Below are positions 45,398 to 59,000 of a stretch of DNA of 64,000 bases, in pieces. The stretch spans positions 86,741,528 to 86,805,527 of the forward strand of contig CM034312.1 of NCBI GenBank assembly GCA_019925795.1. The letters are read 5' to 3'. This stretch comes from Dendrobium chrysotoxum. Taxonomy: Eukaryota; Streptophyta; Magnoliopsida; Asparagales; Orchidaceae. A model generated the notes under the pieces. It was given only the letters and a program-made list of their open reading frames with translations. It had not been told where the DNA came from and searched no databases. Position 1 is the stretch's first letter; each line of letters starts with the position of its first letter. The position numbers and the translations under genes are program-made.

Positions 45398-47599
45398 GGT
45401 GGTGAGATATGCCTCCCAGGGACTCTGTCGGGCTTACTCAACCAAGTAAAATCTGATGTCTACCCGACGTATATGCATGTAGTAGGACAATCAGGGAAAA
45501 AGGAGTGGTGAGATATGCCTCCCAGGGACTGTATCGGGCTCACTCAACCGAGTAAAGTCTGATGTCTACTCGGCGCATATGCCTGTAGTAGGACAATCAG
45601 GGAAAAAAAGGAGTGGTGGGGAATGCCTCCCAGGGACTCTGTCGGGCTCACTCAACCAAGTAAAGTTTGATGTCTACCCGGCGCATATGCCTGCAGTAAG
45701 ACAATCAGGGAAAAAGAGTGGTGAGGAATGCCCTCCCAGGGACTCTGTCGGGGCTCTCTCAACTAAGTAAAGTTTGATGTCTACCCGACGCATATGCCTG
45801 CAGTAGGAAATCAGGGAAAAAGAGTGGTGAGGAATGCCCTCCCAGGGACTCTGTCGGGGCTCTCTCAACCAAGTAAAGTTTGATGTCTACCCGGCGCATA
45901 TGCCTGCAGTAAGACAATCAGGGAAAAAGAGTGGTGAGGAATGCCCTCCCAGGGACTCTGTCGGGGCTCTCTCAACCAAGTAAAGAGTACAGGCTGATGT
46001 CTACCCGGCGCATATGCCTGCAGTAGGACAATCAGGGAAAAAGAGTGGTGAGGAATGCCCTCCCAGAGACTCTGTCGGGGCTCTCTCAACCAAATAAAGA
46101 GTAAAGTCTGATGTCTACTCGGCGCATATGCCTGCAGTAGGACAATCAGGGAAAAAGGAGTGGTGAGAAATGCCTCCCAGGGACTCTGTCGGGCTCTCTC
46201 AACCAAGTAAAGTCTGATGTCTACTCGGCGCATATGCCTGCAGTAGGACAATCAGGAAAAAAGAGTGGTGAGGAATGCCCTCCCAGGGACTCTGTCGGGG
46301 CTCTCTCAACCAAGTAAAGAGTAAATTCTGATGTCTACTCGGCGCATATGCCTGCAGTAGGACAATCAGGGAAAAAGGAGTGGTGAGGAATGCCTCCCAG
46401 GGACTCTGTCGGGCTCTCTCAACCAAGTAAAGTCTGATGTCTACTCGGCGCATATGCCTGCAGTAGGACAATCAGGGAAAAAGAGTGGTGAGGAATGCCT
46501 CCCAGGGACTCTGTCGGGCTCTCTCAACCAAGTAAAGAGTAAAGTCTGAAGTCTACCCGGCGCATATGCCTGCAGTAGGACAATCAGAGAAAAAGGAGTG
46601 GTGAGGAATGCCTCCCAGGGACTCTGTCGGGCTCTCTCTCAACCAAGTAACGAGTAAAGTCTGATGTATACCCGGCGCATATGCCTGCAGTAGGACAATC
46701 AGGGAAAAAGAGTGGTGAGGAATGCCCTCCCAGGGACTCTGTCGGGGCTCTCTCAACCAAGTAAAGAGTAAAGTCTGATGTCTACTCGGTGCATATGCCT
46801 GCAGTAGGACAATCAGGGAAAAAGGAGTGGTGAGGAATGCCTCCCAGGGACTCTGTCGGGCTCTCTCAACCAAGTAAAGTCTGATGTCTACTCGGCGCAT
46901 ATGCCTGCAGTAGGACAATCAGGGAAAAAGAGTGGTGAGGAATGCCCTCCCAGGGACTCTGTCGGGGCTCTCTCAACCAAGTAAAGAGTACAGGCTGATG
47001 TCTACCCGGCGCATATGCCTGTAGTAGGACAATCAGGGAAAAAGAGTGGTGAGGAATGCCCTCCCAGGGACTCTATCGGGGCTCTCTCAACAAAGTAAAG
47101 AGTAAAGTCTTATGTCTACTCGGCGCATATGCCTGCAGTAGGACAATCAGGGAAAAAGGAGTGGTGAGGAATGCCTCCCAGGGACTCTGTCGGGCTCTCT
47201 CAACCAAGTAAAGTCTGATGTCTACTCGGCGCATATGCCTGCAGTAGGACAATCAGGGAAAAAGAGTGGTGAGGAATACCTCCCAGGGACTCTGTTGGGC
47301 TCTCTCAACCAAGTAAAGAGTAAAGTCTGAAGTCTACCCGGCGCATATGCCTGCAGTAGGACAATCAGGGAAAAAGGAGTGGTGAGGAATGCCTCCCAGG
47401 GACTCTGTCGGGCTCTCTCTCAACCAAGTAACGAGTAAAGTCTGATGTCTACCCGGCGCATATGCCTGCAGTAAGACAATCAGAGGAAAAGAGTGGTGAG
47501 GAATGCCCTCCCAGGGACTCTGTCGGGGCTCTTTCAACCAAGTAAAGAGTAAAGTCTGATGTCTACCCGGCGCATATGCCTGCAGTAGGACAATCGGAG
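45398..47599 (-). repeat. Tandem array I, copy B: about 20 units
   Basis: Same number and order of long and short units as copy A, from about 45421 to 47520. An unchanged unit count in so repetitive a block argues that the two internal regions separated recently. Confidence 0.93.
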
Positions 47600-48083
47600 A
47601 AAACTCCACCCCCGCTTGGTGTATGTGCCTGCAGCAGGGTTCCTACCCGGCGCATATGCCTGCAGTAGGATAAAGAAAGAACACTCTACACAATCACTTG
47701 GCGCATCTGCCTGCAGTGATGTGGAGAGGAAAAAGCCACCTCTGCCCGGTGTATGTGCCTGCGGCAGAGTCCCTACCCGGCGCATATGCCTGCAGTAGGA
47801 TAATCGGAGAAAACTCCACCCCCGCTCGGTGTATGTGCCTGCAGCAGGGTTCCTACCCGGCGCATATGCCTGGAGTAGGATAAAGAAAGAACACTCTACA
47901 TAATCACTTGGCGCATCTGCCTGCAGTGATGTGGAGAGGAAAAAGTCACCTCTGCCCGGTGTATGTGCCTGCGGCAGAGTCCCTACCCGGCGCATATGCC
48001 TGCAGTAGGATAAAGAGAGAACACAAGAACACTCTACACGATCACCCGGCGCATCTGCCTGCAGTGATTGTGAAGAGGAAAGA
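47600..48083 (-). repeat. Tandem array II, copy B
   Basis: Same 210-bp units and partial third unit as copy A, with isolated differences (for example AAAAGCCACC for AAAAGTCACC near 47730). Confidence 0.85.
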
Positions 48084-48380
48084 GTCACCTCAACACCGAC
48101 CCAACACAGATCTGTGTAGAGATGTGAGGGAGAAAGGAAAGGTATGTAAAATAACTCTAAGGGAGAAGTTGTCTAAGGAATCCTGAGCTGGCGCTTTGGT
48201 TACCACGTGGTAGAGGACAAATCGTCGTGGCCACGAGTATCCGAATGCCGGCGGAATTTCTTAGGCAACAAAAACATCACATGAAAAGAAAGGAAACATC
48301 AGACTGATGCCTCGAGGGACAACAGGGAGAGGTACACCCTCAGCAGAGTGCGAGAGGGGCAATCTCATCCCAGGTGGGCA

Positions 48381-49263
48381 ACAATTAAAGCAGCGAGGGG
48401 GCACACCCGCTACAAAGAATAGAAATGATATTAAGAAAAGTAATCATTAAGAAACTACAGTGGTGGACCCATACTAACTGATGGGGACCCTGTAAGAAGT
48501 GAAAATAACATCAACAGATCCACGGGACCTCTCTGGCAGCCAAGAGTCAGGTCCCGATAGGGAAGTATGTAGACAAAGAAATTAGGACATTGATCTTCTG
48601 CTAGAAAATCAACGCTCACAAAGAAGCGATGCTAACACCTGGGACTAGGTGTACTACATCACAATTTGGGGAAACAACTCAAGGTAGTAAGGGGACACAC
48701 CTGCCACCGAGGATAATAAATATGAATAAGATTAACAATCAACAGAAGATCACAGCGGTAGCACCCACACAAACTAGTGGGACCCTGTGAAAAGTGAGAG
48801 TGATCTCAACTCATCCATAGAACTACTCTGTTATTTAAGAGTAGGGCATGAATGAGGAATCATGTCGGTAAAGAAACCAATGAGCTGATCTTCTACTAGA
48901 AAATCAAAGCTCCTGAGAAAGTGATGCTAACATCTGTGACAAAATGTACTACATCACAACTAGGGAAACAACTCAAGGTAGCGAGGGGACACACTCGCCA
49001 CCGAGGATAACAACTAAGAATAAGAATAATAGTCATCAACAGTTCACAGCGGTAACACCCACACTGACTGGTGGGACCCTGTGAGAGATGAAAGCAACAT
49101 CGCTACATCCATAAGACCGCTGTAGTAGCTGAGAGCGAGATATGAATGGGAAAGTGAGTTATTTATTGAGAGTAGAAGAGGGGGCTGATCTTTCCTTAGA
49201 AAAATCTAAGCCTACAAAGAAGTGATGTTAACATCCAGAACAAGATGTACCACATCACTAATG
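48381..49263 (-). repeat. Tandem array III, copy B
   Basis: Same three 295-bp units as in copy A, at a 16,493-bp offset, with a few substitutions only. Confidence 0.8.
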
Positions 49264-49726
49264 AAGATTACTATAATCATAAAGAATCATAACAATGCAA
49301 GTGTAGGGTCATCCTTGAAGCAACCGTCGAGACGCTTCAAAGGAGGGGAAAAGAAAAGCTTGGGAAATTTGAGCTCTTGGAGAGTTTTACCGGGTTCCAC
49401 CTGTGACAAGGGCAACCGGTTTTGCTCAATTAAGAGCTTCCCTCTTTTTTTTATCATCATATTTTTTTATATTTTCTTTTTATTTTTTTATTTTTTTATT
49501 TTTTTTAGTATATGAAAGAAAGGAAGTGCGCTCAATAGGCACTACAGTGAATAAAGGAAAAGAAACAGGTAAAAGAGCTGAACTGACAACTATCGACTTG
49601 GCCTATCAAGGCCTCCTCTCAACTGTCTTTGAACTCTGAACTAGATGTCTGGTCATATCCTTTGTCTTGCGAGAGAGTGCGAGCTACCACTCTCCCCAGA
49701 ACTAAGGGGTGTTCTGCTAACTACTA
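49264..49726 (-). other. Spacer after gag, copy B, with a long T-rich tract
   Basis: Colinear with 32771-33233; the T-rich part at 49448-49508 is the most variable stretch between the two internal regions. No gene. Confidence 0.5.
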
Positions 49727-52700
49727 TTAATCATCACACTGACTGGGGCTTGCATTCATTTATACATCCTGAGCCACTTTGCCTTGAGGTTGCACTAAAT
49801 CACTATCTTGCAGGTGAATCTTTCCACTAGCCATAAGGCTCTCCACCCTATCCTTGAATACAAAACAATCTTCAAGGACATGCCCAGTATGCCGGTGAAA
49901 GGGGCAATATAACGGGTGCTCTGTTAGTCCTTCTTCATTTTTCTTCTTATTAAATAGAAATATTATGATATTATTTCTAACAAGGAATTTAAATATCTTA
50001 TGCACACTTTCCCTCTTAAAGGAATATTCCTTGTCGAGCCTCTCCTGTAAGGATAACTGACCCTCTGAAGTCTTATGGGAGGATCTATCATGTACTGCTA
50101 ACTGCCTAGGTGTGTACGACGACTGCTGTGGTATTGAACTGACTAAGGGCTTCTTGCCCTTATCTAATGGTCTATAGGTATTGTGTACCTCCCCTCTCCT
50201 AGGCGGAGGTGCCCCTGAAGACTCCTGTCGTTGAGGTCTACGCGAGGGTTGACTCTTAATCTTAGGAGGGACTGCATCGGGTATGCTGTCCTGTAGGCTG
50301 ATCACCTTTGTTAACAACTTTTGAAAGGTTCTAATGTTAAAACCCTTCAAGTAAGGAGCTATAGGGCCATCTATGTTCTTTAACAAGATTTCTACTGCAT
50401 GCTGCTCCTGTAATTGGGGCTCACACTGCAAACTAAGATTCCTCCATCTGACTATATAATCCGGTACAGTCTCACGGGCCCGCTGCCTGGCCACAACTAA
50501 CTCTCCAACTGTAACCCGATGCTCAGCACTAATAAATCTCTGAACAAAAAGCTGTTCTAACTCTACAAATGTGCGAACTGAGTTGTTGGGGAGGTCGGCG
50601 TACCAGGAAAACGCCACCCCAATTAAACTGCTGACGAACAATCTTAACATCAAAGCATCATTCCCTCCTATGTTGCAACATATGGCCCGGTACTGAGCCA
50701 CATGCTGCCTTGGGTTTCCAAATCCATCAAAAACTCTAAACCTAGGAGGGACAAAACCAGGGGGGTAAGGCTCTTGCTCGTACTCAACTGGGTAAGGTCT
50801 CCCCCTGCTAACTACCTCTCCAGACTTCCTGGAGGAAATGGCCTTCTCGACCTTCTGGGCAATCAAATCCTGAATCTGTCCTGCTAACAACTGAGCTGAC
50901 TGACTCTGAACTGGGGTAGTAAAAGTGACTGTTGTAGGTGCCACTGGAACTGCTCTCTGGACCCTATCCACTCCTATAGGGTCTGGTGCTACTACAGGTG
51001 GTACAACTGGTTCATTCCTGGACGTAGTAGGAGTGCCTACGCCCGCAACTTGGGGCATGATCCCCAAGGATGTCAACTGAGTGGTCATCGCTGCCATGGC
51101 TCTAATCATCTCTACCATCTAAGTCTGAAGGTTTAAAACTGTAGCTTCTGTATCAACTGACCTAGGAGATCCACCTACTTCGGGCTCTCCCTGCTCATCA
51201 TCATCATCAGGCTCTCTCTGCTCATCTAAAAGGCCTCGTCTAGTAATCACACACACTCGGTGCACTGGTATATCTTCATCTAACTCTTCGAGTATGTCCT
51301 CCTCGGAGAAAGTCTGACAAAGCACTTCTATATATAGACCCATAGGGGAAGAAATCCTACGGGGGCTAGGAGCTGAAACTACCTCTCCCCGGGCTGGTGA
51401 ACCATCGGGAGGGACTATAACATCAACATCTGCCACTGTATCGTAGACCATCGGAACTGCCTCTGATTCGGAAGGAACAACTGTCTCCAACTGCCCAACT
51501 ATCTGAACTGACTGCACTGCCTCGACAGGAGAGTCTGTCTGTCGTCGTCTCCATACCCGTCCACTACGACGGGACCCAGTGGGAACAACTGACTGCTGAG
51601 TGGCTACCATAACTGAACTAAACTGAGGTCTAGTAAGCTCCAGCTGCTGTCTTCGTCCATGACGACGTGGGGGTCGTCCAACAGCGGGGGCTACTGTCTG
51701 CGGTCTAACTGAAGGAACTGAACTAACTGGCTGCCGTGGCGGCTGTCCTCTCCGCCACTGGTACCTCTGCCTTTGCAAGTGAACGAACGCCTGAGAAATC
51801 TGGCGGAGTAACCTCTCTCGACTGACAGGGCCTTGACCCCGCGCTAAGCGGATAATGCTTCGAATCCTCTGAGAGAGGGTTCGAGCAACATTATCCATAG
51901 GGACCCTAGCGCGTGGTAAAGTAGTAGTGACAGGAGGGGCCGCCGCAATGCGAGCAACGTCCTCCTCATCACCACTGTGTGTCAGTGGAGAGAAGCGTCC
52001 TCCCTGAACCGCCGCTATCTCAGGGGCAACTGTAACGTCTGGGGTAGGGGAAACTGCAACTAGTCGTGGTGCCCGCTGCCTAGGGACCACTCTCCTCTGA
52101 AACGGCTCCTGACAAGCCAAAGAATCTGCCATCCATTGTCTATCTGCCTCGGATGCAGCTAACCGAAGTCTACGGTTCCTATTCCTCCTGGCCCTTCTCC
52201 CAAGGCCGGAGGCGGAAGACGAAGCAACATCTGAACCCACTGCCTGAGTGACAGGGGGAACAGGGACTACAGGAAGTGTCGGGGTCTGCTCGGTGGTCTC
52301 TGGGTGAGACAGTCGAGCAAAAGCTGAAACCCGACGGGAGGAAGGTGAAGGAGCCTCGGTCTGGGCACCCCTCTTCCTGGAGGAAGAAGGAGGGGGAACT
52401 CGAACACGAGCTGCCTCTGCCGGAACAAAAACAAGGGTAACTACTACCTGCCGGCGCTGAGGGGTCGGGGCAGTCTGAACAACAGGTAGAACCCGTGTAG
52501 GACGAGCATGTGCCTGGGCTGTCCGCCGAGCAACTGGACGTCCAAAAGGTCGCATGGCTGTGCGAGCTCTCCTCTGGGGAGGAGAAAAGGCAGCAGCCTC
52601 AGCAGGGGTTGGCCCGCTAAGAGTGGCGAAGGTCGAGTCGGTAAAAGAACCAAAAGTGATTCCTTCAGCAGGAGGACTGGCCAGCAGGGACTCAGGGAGT

Positions 52701-52756
52701 GTCACCCGCGCGTCAGAACCAAAACTGAAAGTAATAGAAGGCACGAAGGAAGCCAT
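49727..52756 (-). pseudogene. gag: gag, copy B: same Gag, two premature stops
   Basis: It aligns with copy A along its full length. TAG at 51119-51121 (codon 546, from CAG) and TAA at 49760-49762 (codon 999, from CAA) interrupt it, while codon 406 is intact. All three stops across both copies are C-to-T changes on the coding strand, which is the signature of deaminated methylcytosine. The open stretches on each side still carry the Ser/Pro/Arg-rich N-terminal part (52756-51122) and the Gag core with its zinc knuckle (51118-49763). Relative to copy A it differs at roughly 1.6% of bases in the 1.4 kb compared. Confidence 0.88.
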
Positions 52757-53070
52757 GGCACTGTCTGCCAAGAAGAAGAAAAGAAATTTCAAATGATTAG
52801 TAAAAATAATGAGAAGAGGAATGATAGATAAGGGACGGAATGACCTAGAAAGTCCGAAGGAAGAAAGCTTAGCCAGGGGGGAACCCTAACTAAGAAGAAC
52901 GGAAAGAAAGAATCCTAGCTAGGGGGGAACCCTAACTAAGAAAAAGAAGAACGATCCTAACTAAGGAAGGACCCTAACTAAGAGTGGGACAGACCTAATC
53001 TAAGGAGTACCAATCCCGGAGTACACACAAGAGAGAATAATATAGAATCCAAAGATGGAGAGAGAAACCT
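52757..53070 (-). other. 5' leader of element copy B
   Basis: Colinear with the leader in copy A, with the same CCCTAACTAAG repeats near 52880-52983. No ORF. Confidence 0.6.
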
Positions 53071-53088
53071 GTCCCACCATGGTCGCCA
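53071..53088 (-). other. Primer binding site candidate, region B
   Basis: It has the same position and sequence as in region A except for one base (GACCATGG instead of GACCACGG on the minus strand). Confidence 0.5.
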
Positions 53089-53094
53089 GAAACC

Positions 53095-56000
53095 TGTGGA
53101 CCTCCGAAAGGAACAACAAAGACACCGTCGCCCCGCGAGGGGAGACAGTATCTGGCCAATGGGAGGGTAGATTCGATCACACATAGGATTAACCATTGAG
53201 GATAGCGGCTCTCACCAGCACACCTCGATGGGTAATAATATATATGATCTGATCGTCACAACGGGTTTCCCCCACCCGATACATTAGCTCGAATGGGATT
53301 TATTTGAGAGTGGGATTCAGTTTCCCACGAGCGCAAGCCCCCATGGTTAATTACATCTCAAGCCGGAGCCTGAGAATACTCTCGATTAAGGATTCTATAT
53401 TATACTTTCTGAATTGGGATTGGCACATAGGGCAGAGACTAGGAAGTCCTACTCGAAGGGAAAGAGAGGTTCAACTAGGCTTAGTCAACATGCACGGCTC
53501 ACATCAGCATCCGGAGGGACTAAGGTAGTGAGAAGAAACTGGAGAAAAATAAATAAATCATGCACTCGAAACATGCAGGAGGGAAGGATGGAGGTGGCGT
53601 CATCCGTGTGACGCGGATATGTAGGGTTTAGGGTCTCCGGAAAATAGAAGACCTACCTACTGATAAGACGTACTACGAAACAATAGTAGCCTTGAATCCT
53701 AAATCTAATGGATTTAGTGTTCTACGCAACACTAACACCCGTGTCCTAACTAATGCAATGCAAAACTTGGACTTACCCCGGCCTGGAAGGGGGAGCCAGC
53801 TAACCACCTAGTCGCTTCAAAACCATGCTGTCCAGTCATTTAATGAAAGATGGGTGGGTAGGTTATGGTTCTTGGAATTAGGGCCGACGTCTAGAGAGTC
53901 CTAAAATGGCCCTGGACTTATGTAGGGTGTATGCTCCTAAGACTAATGCAATTAAAATTTTACTTTAATTAGTTCTAATGCAATGCATGCTGATTAACGA
54001 TCTCAAATCAAATATGCATAGAATTTAAAAAAGGCTTATAAAATAGTTTTTTTTAGAAGAGACTAGACTTTCCCAGATCCAGCACCTCATCCTCATAGGT
54101 CGGATTATCTGGACTCTACCCGCAGGCGGGGAAGTGTCTTATAGCAAGGAGGGAGAGAATGCATTGATATGCATGCGACCCCGGACGACTCCGGCTATTC
54201 CCTAGATCGTTACATTTCTATGTTATTTATTTCTTAAAATTTTAAGTATTAATTACGAGTAGAAAAATTTTATTCCTAAAGAGCCTAGCGAAATCAGGCC
54301 AAGCACATGCAAGAAAGAAACCTAATAAAAGCAGACAATTTCTACTGCGCAGACAAAATAAACAAATCAATATAAATCCACAGAGCAGAGTAAGAAAGAG
54401 TCCACAGTCCACGGCAAGTGTCGTATAAGTACAACCCAGGGTCTGCAGAAAAGTAATGGTGGCCAGGCCCCACCGACAACAACCTGGATTCTAATCCTAC
54501 TGGATGACGCAAGTCTTAAAAGTCAGGCATTTCATCTTCAAGTCTTCACCTTCAAGCCTTCACGTGGGTCGTCTCCTGGTTCTTCTATGGACCGTCCTCC
54601 AAAAGGATACCCAAATGAATAAGAAATTTCCTGTGAATGGCTTTTCTTTTTCTCTTTGGGTATATAGTACTTGAAATGGCAGGCTTTTGAAGACTTTCAC
54701 AACTCAATATGAATTACAAATCACATCATAAAAAGGAAAATCTAGACCCGGACTGAACCTGCAAGGTTATCCTAATAAAAATATCCCAAGCAATTATATG
54801 TATAACAATATCCCAAGCAGTTTATATTTAAGCAGAAAAGAAAACACACTTGGCCACGCTCTTATTCATTTGGGGGCTAAGCATTTTGGAGCACCTGTAG
54901 CGAGCGTTTATAATTTATGATTTATCATATTAGCCCCCATTTATTTTTAGCGCTGCACGAGCGTGGCCACCTGCATAAGACTGGGTCAGTATAAAATGTC
55001 CCTAGCCTAGGGGTAGATCTAACGCACAAACAACAATATCACAAACAAAATACAATGCAGTAATAAAATAAACACTCACATCAAATCAACACAAACAGCA
55101 CACGTGCCACATGCAAGAGCGATCACAACACAGAAAATAAAAAAAAGGGTAAAACACCGGCCTGACCTAGATCTAGAAGTGGTGCCCTAGCAATCAATTC
55201 TACGTGTGTGTAGAGGCTGTGTAGCTGAGGTAGATCCTAAGTGGGTATTTAATTGAAGTTGTCAAAAATTCCAATTTGTTGAAGGTCTGAAAAGGAAATT
55301 TTATTTAAAGTTCAAATATTAGTAAATTAGGGTCCATTTTTAGTTAATTTAGTTTGTGGATCGATTTTATTACTTATGATAGCAATCTTTAAAGTTTAAG
55401 TTATATTAGCGAGTTTTGGAAGGTCCGGGGTCCTCCTATACGTTAGGTTAAGAGGGTTCAAAAAGGTCATTATTAGAAACAGGTTGGGTCTAGGGGAGTT
55501 AGTGTTTTTATTCAATACTAGATCTTACCATGAGTAATTAGACTATTAGTTTGTTAGATTTGGAGTTTTCTAGGCAAAGTTATGATTTTAGGAGTTTCGG
55601 GCCCTAGTTATTGAACTACGGTTGACCAGAGAGTTGACTTTTCAAATTAGGTTGATTTTTGGAATGTTAATATTTTCAATGAATAGTAGACTTTAATTAG
55701 AGTTGAGTGCTTTTTAATTTTCTTGATTTGGATTTTTCTGTAATTAGTTACGAATTTTCAAAGTTTGGGTATTATGAGTCTTTTAGGTTTGAGTTAGGTT
55801 TGCTTTCCGATTTTATAACTCTTTTGAATTTAAGTTTGTTTTAATGATTTTTATTTAGTTAATATTTGATTAAGAGGTGATTAATATTTTAATTAGATTT
55901 TAGTTCAAGTTTATGTTCAAATTCCACCTCCTAGTGATTTCGTATGTTGATTGTAGTTTGATTAAAGATTAAGTATTTTAATGCATTTATGATTTAGATT

Positions 56001-59000
56001 ATGATTAGTTTTATTGTTTTATTAATGAATTGAGGGAAACTAACCTTAGGATAACATGTCACTAAGTTTTCTATGTTCAATGTCTCTATCCTAAAGGAAC
56101 GTGCATCCTAAGTCTAAGTTCTCTAAGACTCAGCCCTTGATTTTTGTCCTTAGGTGTCACTAGTGTTATAGGAGATGAATAGATGTTTTATTTCTAACCC
56201 CTTAGACATTCGCCTATGTGTAAATGGGTTCAAGGATCTATAATAAAACGAGACATGAAAATAATCTAATAATTGAAGTTTCTATAAGGTCCTAAAGGGT
56301 AGGGGAACGTACACACAGATAGGCTCCCTAGAGGCTATCTAAGTTTTAAGAAAACTCACAACACCGGGGGCTATGACCCGGTGGTATCGCCCGTAGCACC
56401 CCCACCAGAATGAATGGGGGCGACTGATGCTCGGATCCGATTGTCCAAGCTCCTTCGTCTAGTGCTCCAGTTGCTCCTTGCTTTTACCTTCCCAAGAGTA
56501 CCTCGCAAGAGCACAAAGAAAAGAACAAAAATTGGATGAGAGCAGGATCATGTTCAATATGCGGATAATCAAAATAAAATGCTATTAAATAAAAAAAAAC
56601 ATACCTTTTCTTTTGTCTGGACGTTAGCTCGTCTGTTTGCTCTCCGAGACTGCCTGAGTTTGTAGGAACTCCCCTATATTGCTCCAAAAATGATCTTTAT
56701 TTATTATTTTTATGGAATGTTAGCATCTCATTAATAGGCATGCTCTGTCAAAGTCCAAACATGACTTTGCCCCACCCTTATTCCCATTCAGCATTTAAGC
56801 CAAATGCAAACAAGAGGGGATTTTGATGCTATTTGGTGTCCCCACGTTTTAAGACAGCACTCGAAAGACTTGACACGATGACCAAAATCACCTCTCATAT
56901 AAAACTCAAAATGGCAAAGAAGAAAACCCAATCTTGAAACCAAAATCCGAATAAAACTTTCAACTCACATTTCTTTTGAAACTCGCATTTGAGACCAAAA
57001 ACAAATAAGAGAGAAAATGCATCCATAAAAAGAGAAACTGAAAGAGTCATCTAACATCAAGCTCCTCGAACATAAAACCACTCATAAAGCCCTCGATCTC
57101 CAAAACAATCCAAAGAACCTTCCAAATGAAGCAAAACATAAAACTTTCCAACATAAAACCCACTAAAATCTTTCGATGCAAAACAAACAATAGACTTCTT
57201 TAACGTGGGGTGGGTCTATAAAATTCTTCAACAAGAAGATTACACAAAACTTTCCAATACAAAGCAGAATCAAAATTCACATTTGAAGCCTAAAACACGT
57301 GAATATTCTCCAATGCTTCTCCAAAATAATAAAAAAACTTATGAATGCTCACCAAAAGGGAAAATTTCCTAGTATCATTACATTAGATCCGTAAATAAAA
57401 CTCTTGTATGAAACATAGACCAAGTGAATGCTCTCCAACCTCTAAGCCAAATAGATACCTTTCAATATAACATATTCCACAAAACTTTCGAACCATAAGA
57501 TATCTCATACAGCCCCAAGTCAGTGAGAATTTACATATAACTTGCTCCTGAAACAGCTTAGAACACAAGAAACAATGAAAATCTACGTCAACCCGCCACC
57601 AAAACCAACGAGAAAAATCATATAAAAGATGCATGAATTTTGCATAGAAGCAATGAAGGATCTACTCAAATGTTATAGGGATTCTTGTGTGAAAATCAAT
57701 GAGAAAGATCCCAAAAAAAAGTGTATTCATTTCTCACAAGAATCAATAAGAGAAGCTCTATATGTAAAAAAAAACTATGGGAACTTTCGCGCAAATGCAG
57801 GACTCGCCAATGTATCTTTTAGAGAACAAAATTTCACATAAAGCTCGTACCAATTCACCGCATTATCTTACTAAGACATTTCATCAAGCAACTAACATGC
57901 GATGCTATGAAGAGCCATGGAACAAGTTAATGTGAGAATTATGCTTTACACCCTAAAAAGGAAAGGAGATCTATCCATATGCATAGCCAAGCCCATCGCA
58001 ATATGGTTCATACAAGCTTCACTAAGCTTAGAAATGAAAAAGAGTAATATTAAACCATGGAGTTTTGAACAGGTTTGCTAAAGCATGATCACATCACTTT
58101 AATCCGGACTACTTAGCATAATCTATACAAAATAAAATCACCCATGACTTAACATGGCATGCCTGGCAACTACAAAGCACAACAAATTTCTCATAAGCAA
58201 CAATGATGAAAAGATCTTTATAAAATAATATGGCTTAAACAATCACCTTCATCTAATAAACATTGCTCTTTTCCCAAAACACAGCACATAACAATCCTTG
58301 CTATAAAAGGGTAGAAAAGTTATTGAAATTTTCTCAAGTATGAATGTAGAATGCAAGAAGAATAACTTTTTCAACACAAGTACCGCCTGAACTCAATCAA
58401 GTAAAAGGAAATCAAGTTTTAAGTAAGCATAAAAGCATCTCCTCATCCACCACGATTCTTTAGAGTGGGATACGCCTCCAACCCAACTTTGAAGCTAAAT
58501 GCGAATAAAAGAAGGAATATTTTGATGAAAACTCGCTCTAACTTTCCAACATAAAGTAACTTATGAAACCTTCCAACAAATTTCTATCTCCCATGCTACA
58601 TGCCACCAAAACTTTCAATAGAGAAAAGAAAACCTTGAAAATGCATAAATTAGAGAGCATATTGTAAATTAAGCTATCTCTCCAATACAACGAATTCCTA
58701 TGTTCACAACAATGATTTTGCCAAGAGTAACATCTTTCGTTACAGTGATGAAATTCACATCCAATCATCATAAGATGTAGAAGACCAAACTCCAACCCAA
58801 GAGAAAATAGTAACACAAAAAAAAAAAAACTTTCAAAAAGTTAAATCTCATCGCATAAATTTCTCTGTAGAGTGCGTAGATATGACGTAGGGGCACGAGA
58901 TAAAAAGAAAATGCATATAGGTCTAGCAAAGTTACATGTGTATTCTCTTAATTAAGCAAATAGTTTCGCAATTAACATACACATGCAACCTTTCTAGTGA

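Larger units (their letters stand above)
44560..53094 (-). mobile_element. Internal region B (8,535 bp)
   Basis: It is colinear with region A at an offset of 16,493 bp at both ends. It has the same tandem-repeat copy numbers but differs by scattered substitutions (23 in about 1.4 kb of gag and 6 in about 1 kb beyond array II, counted by hand). Confidence 0.9.
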
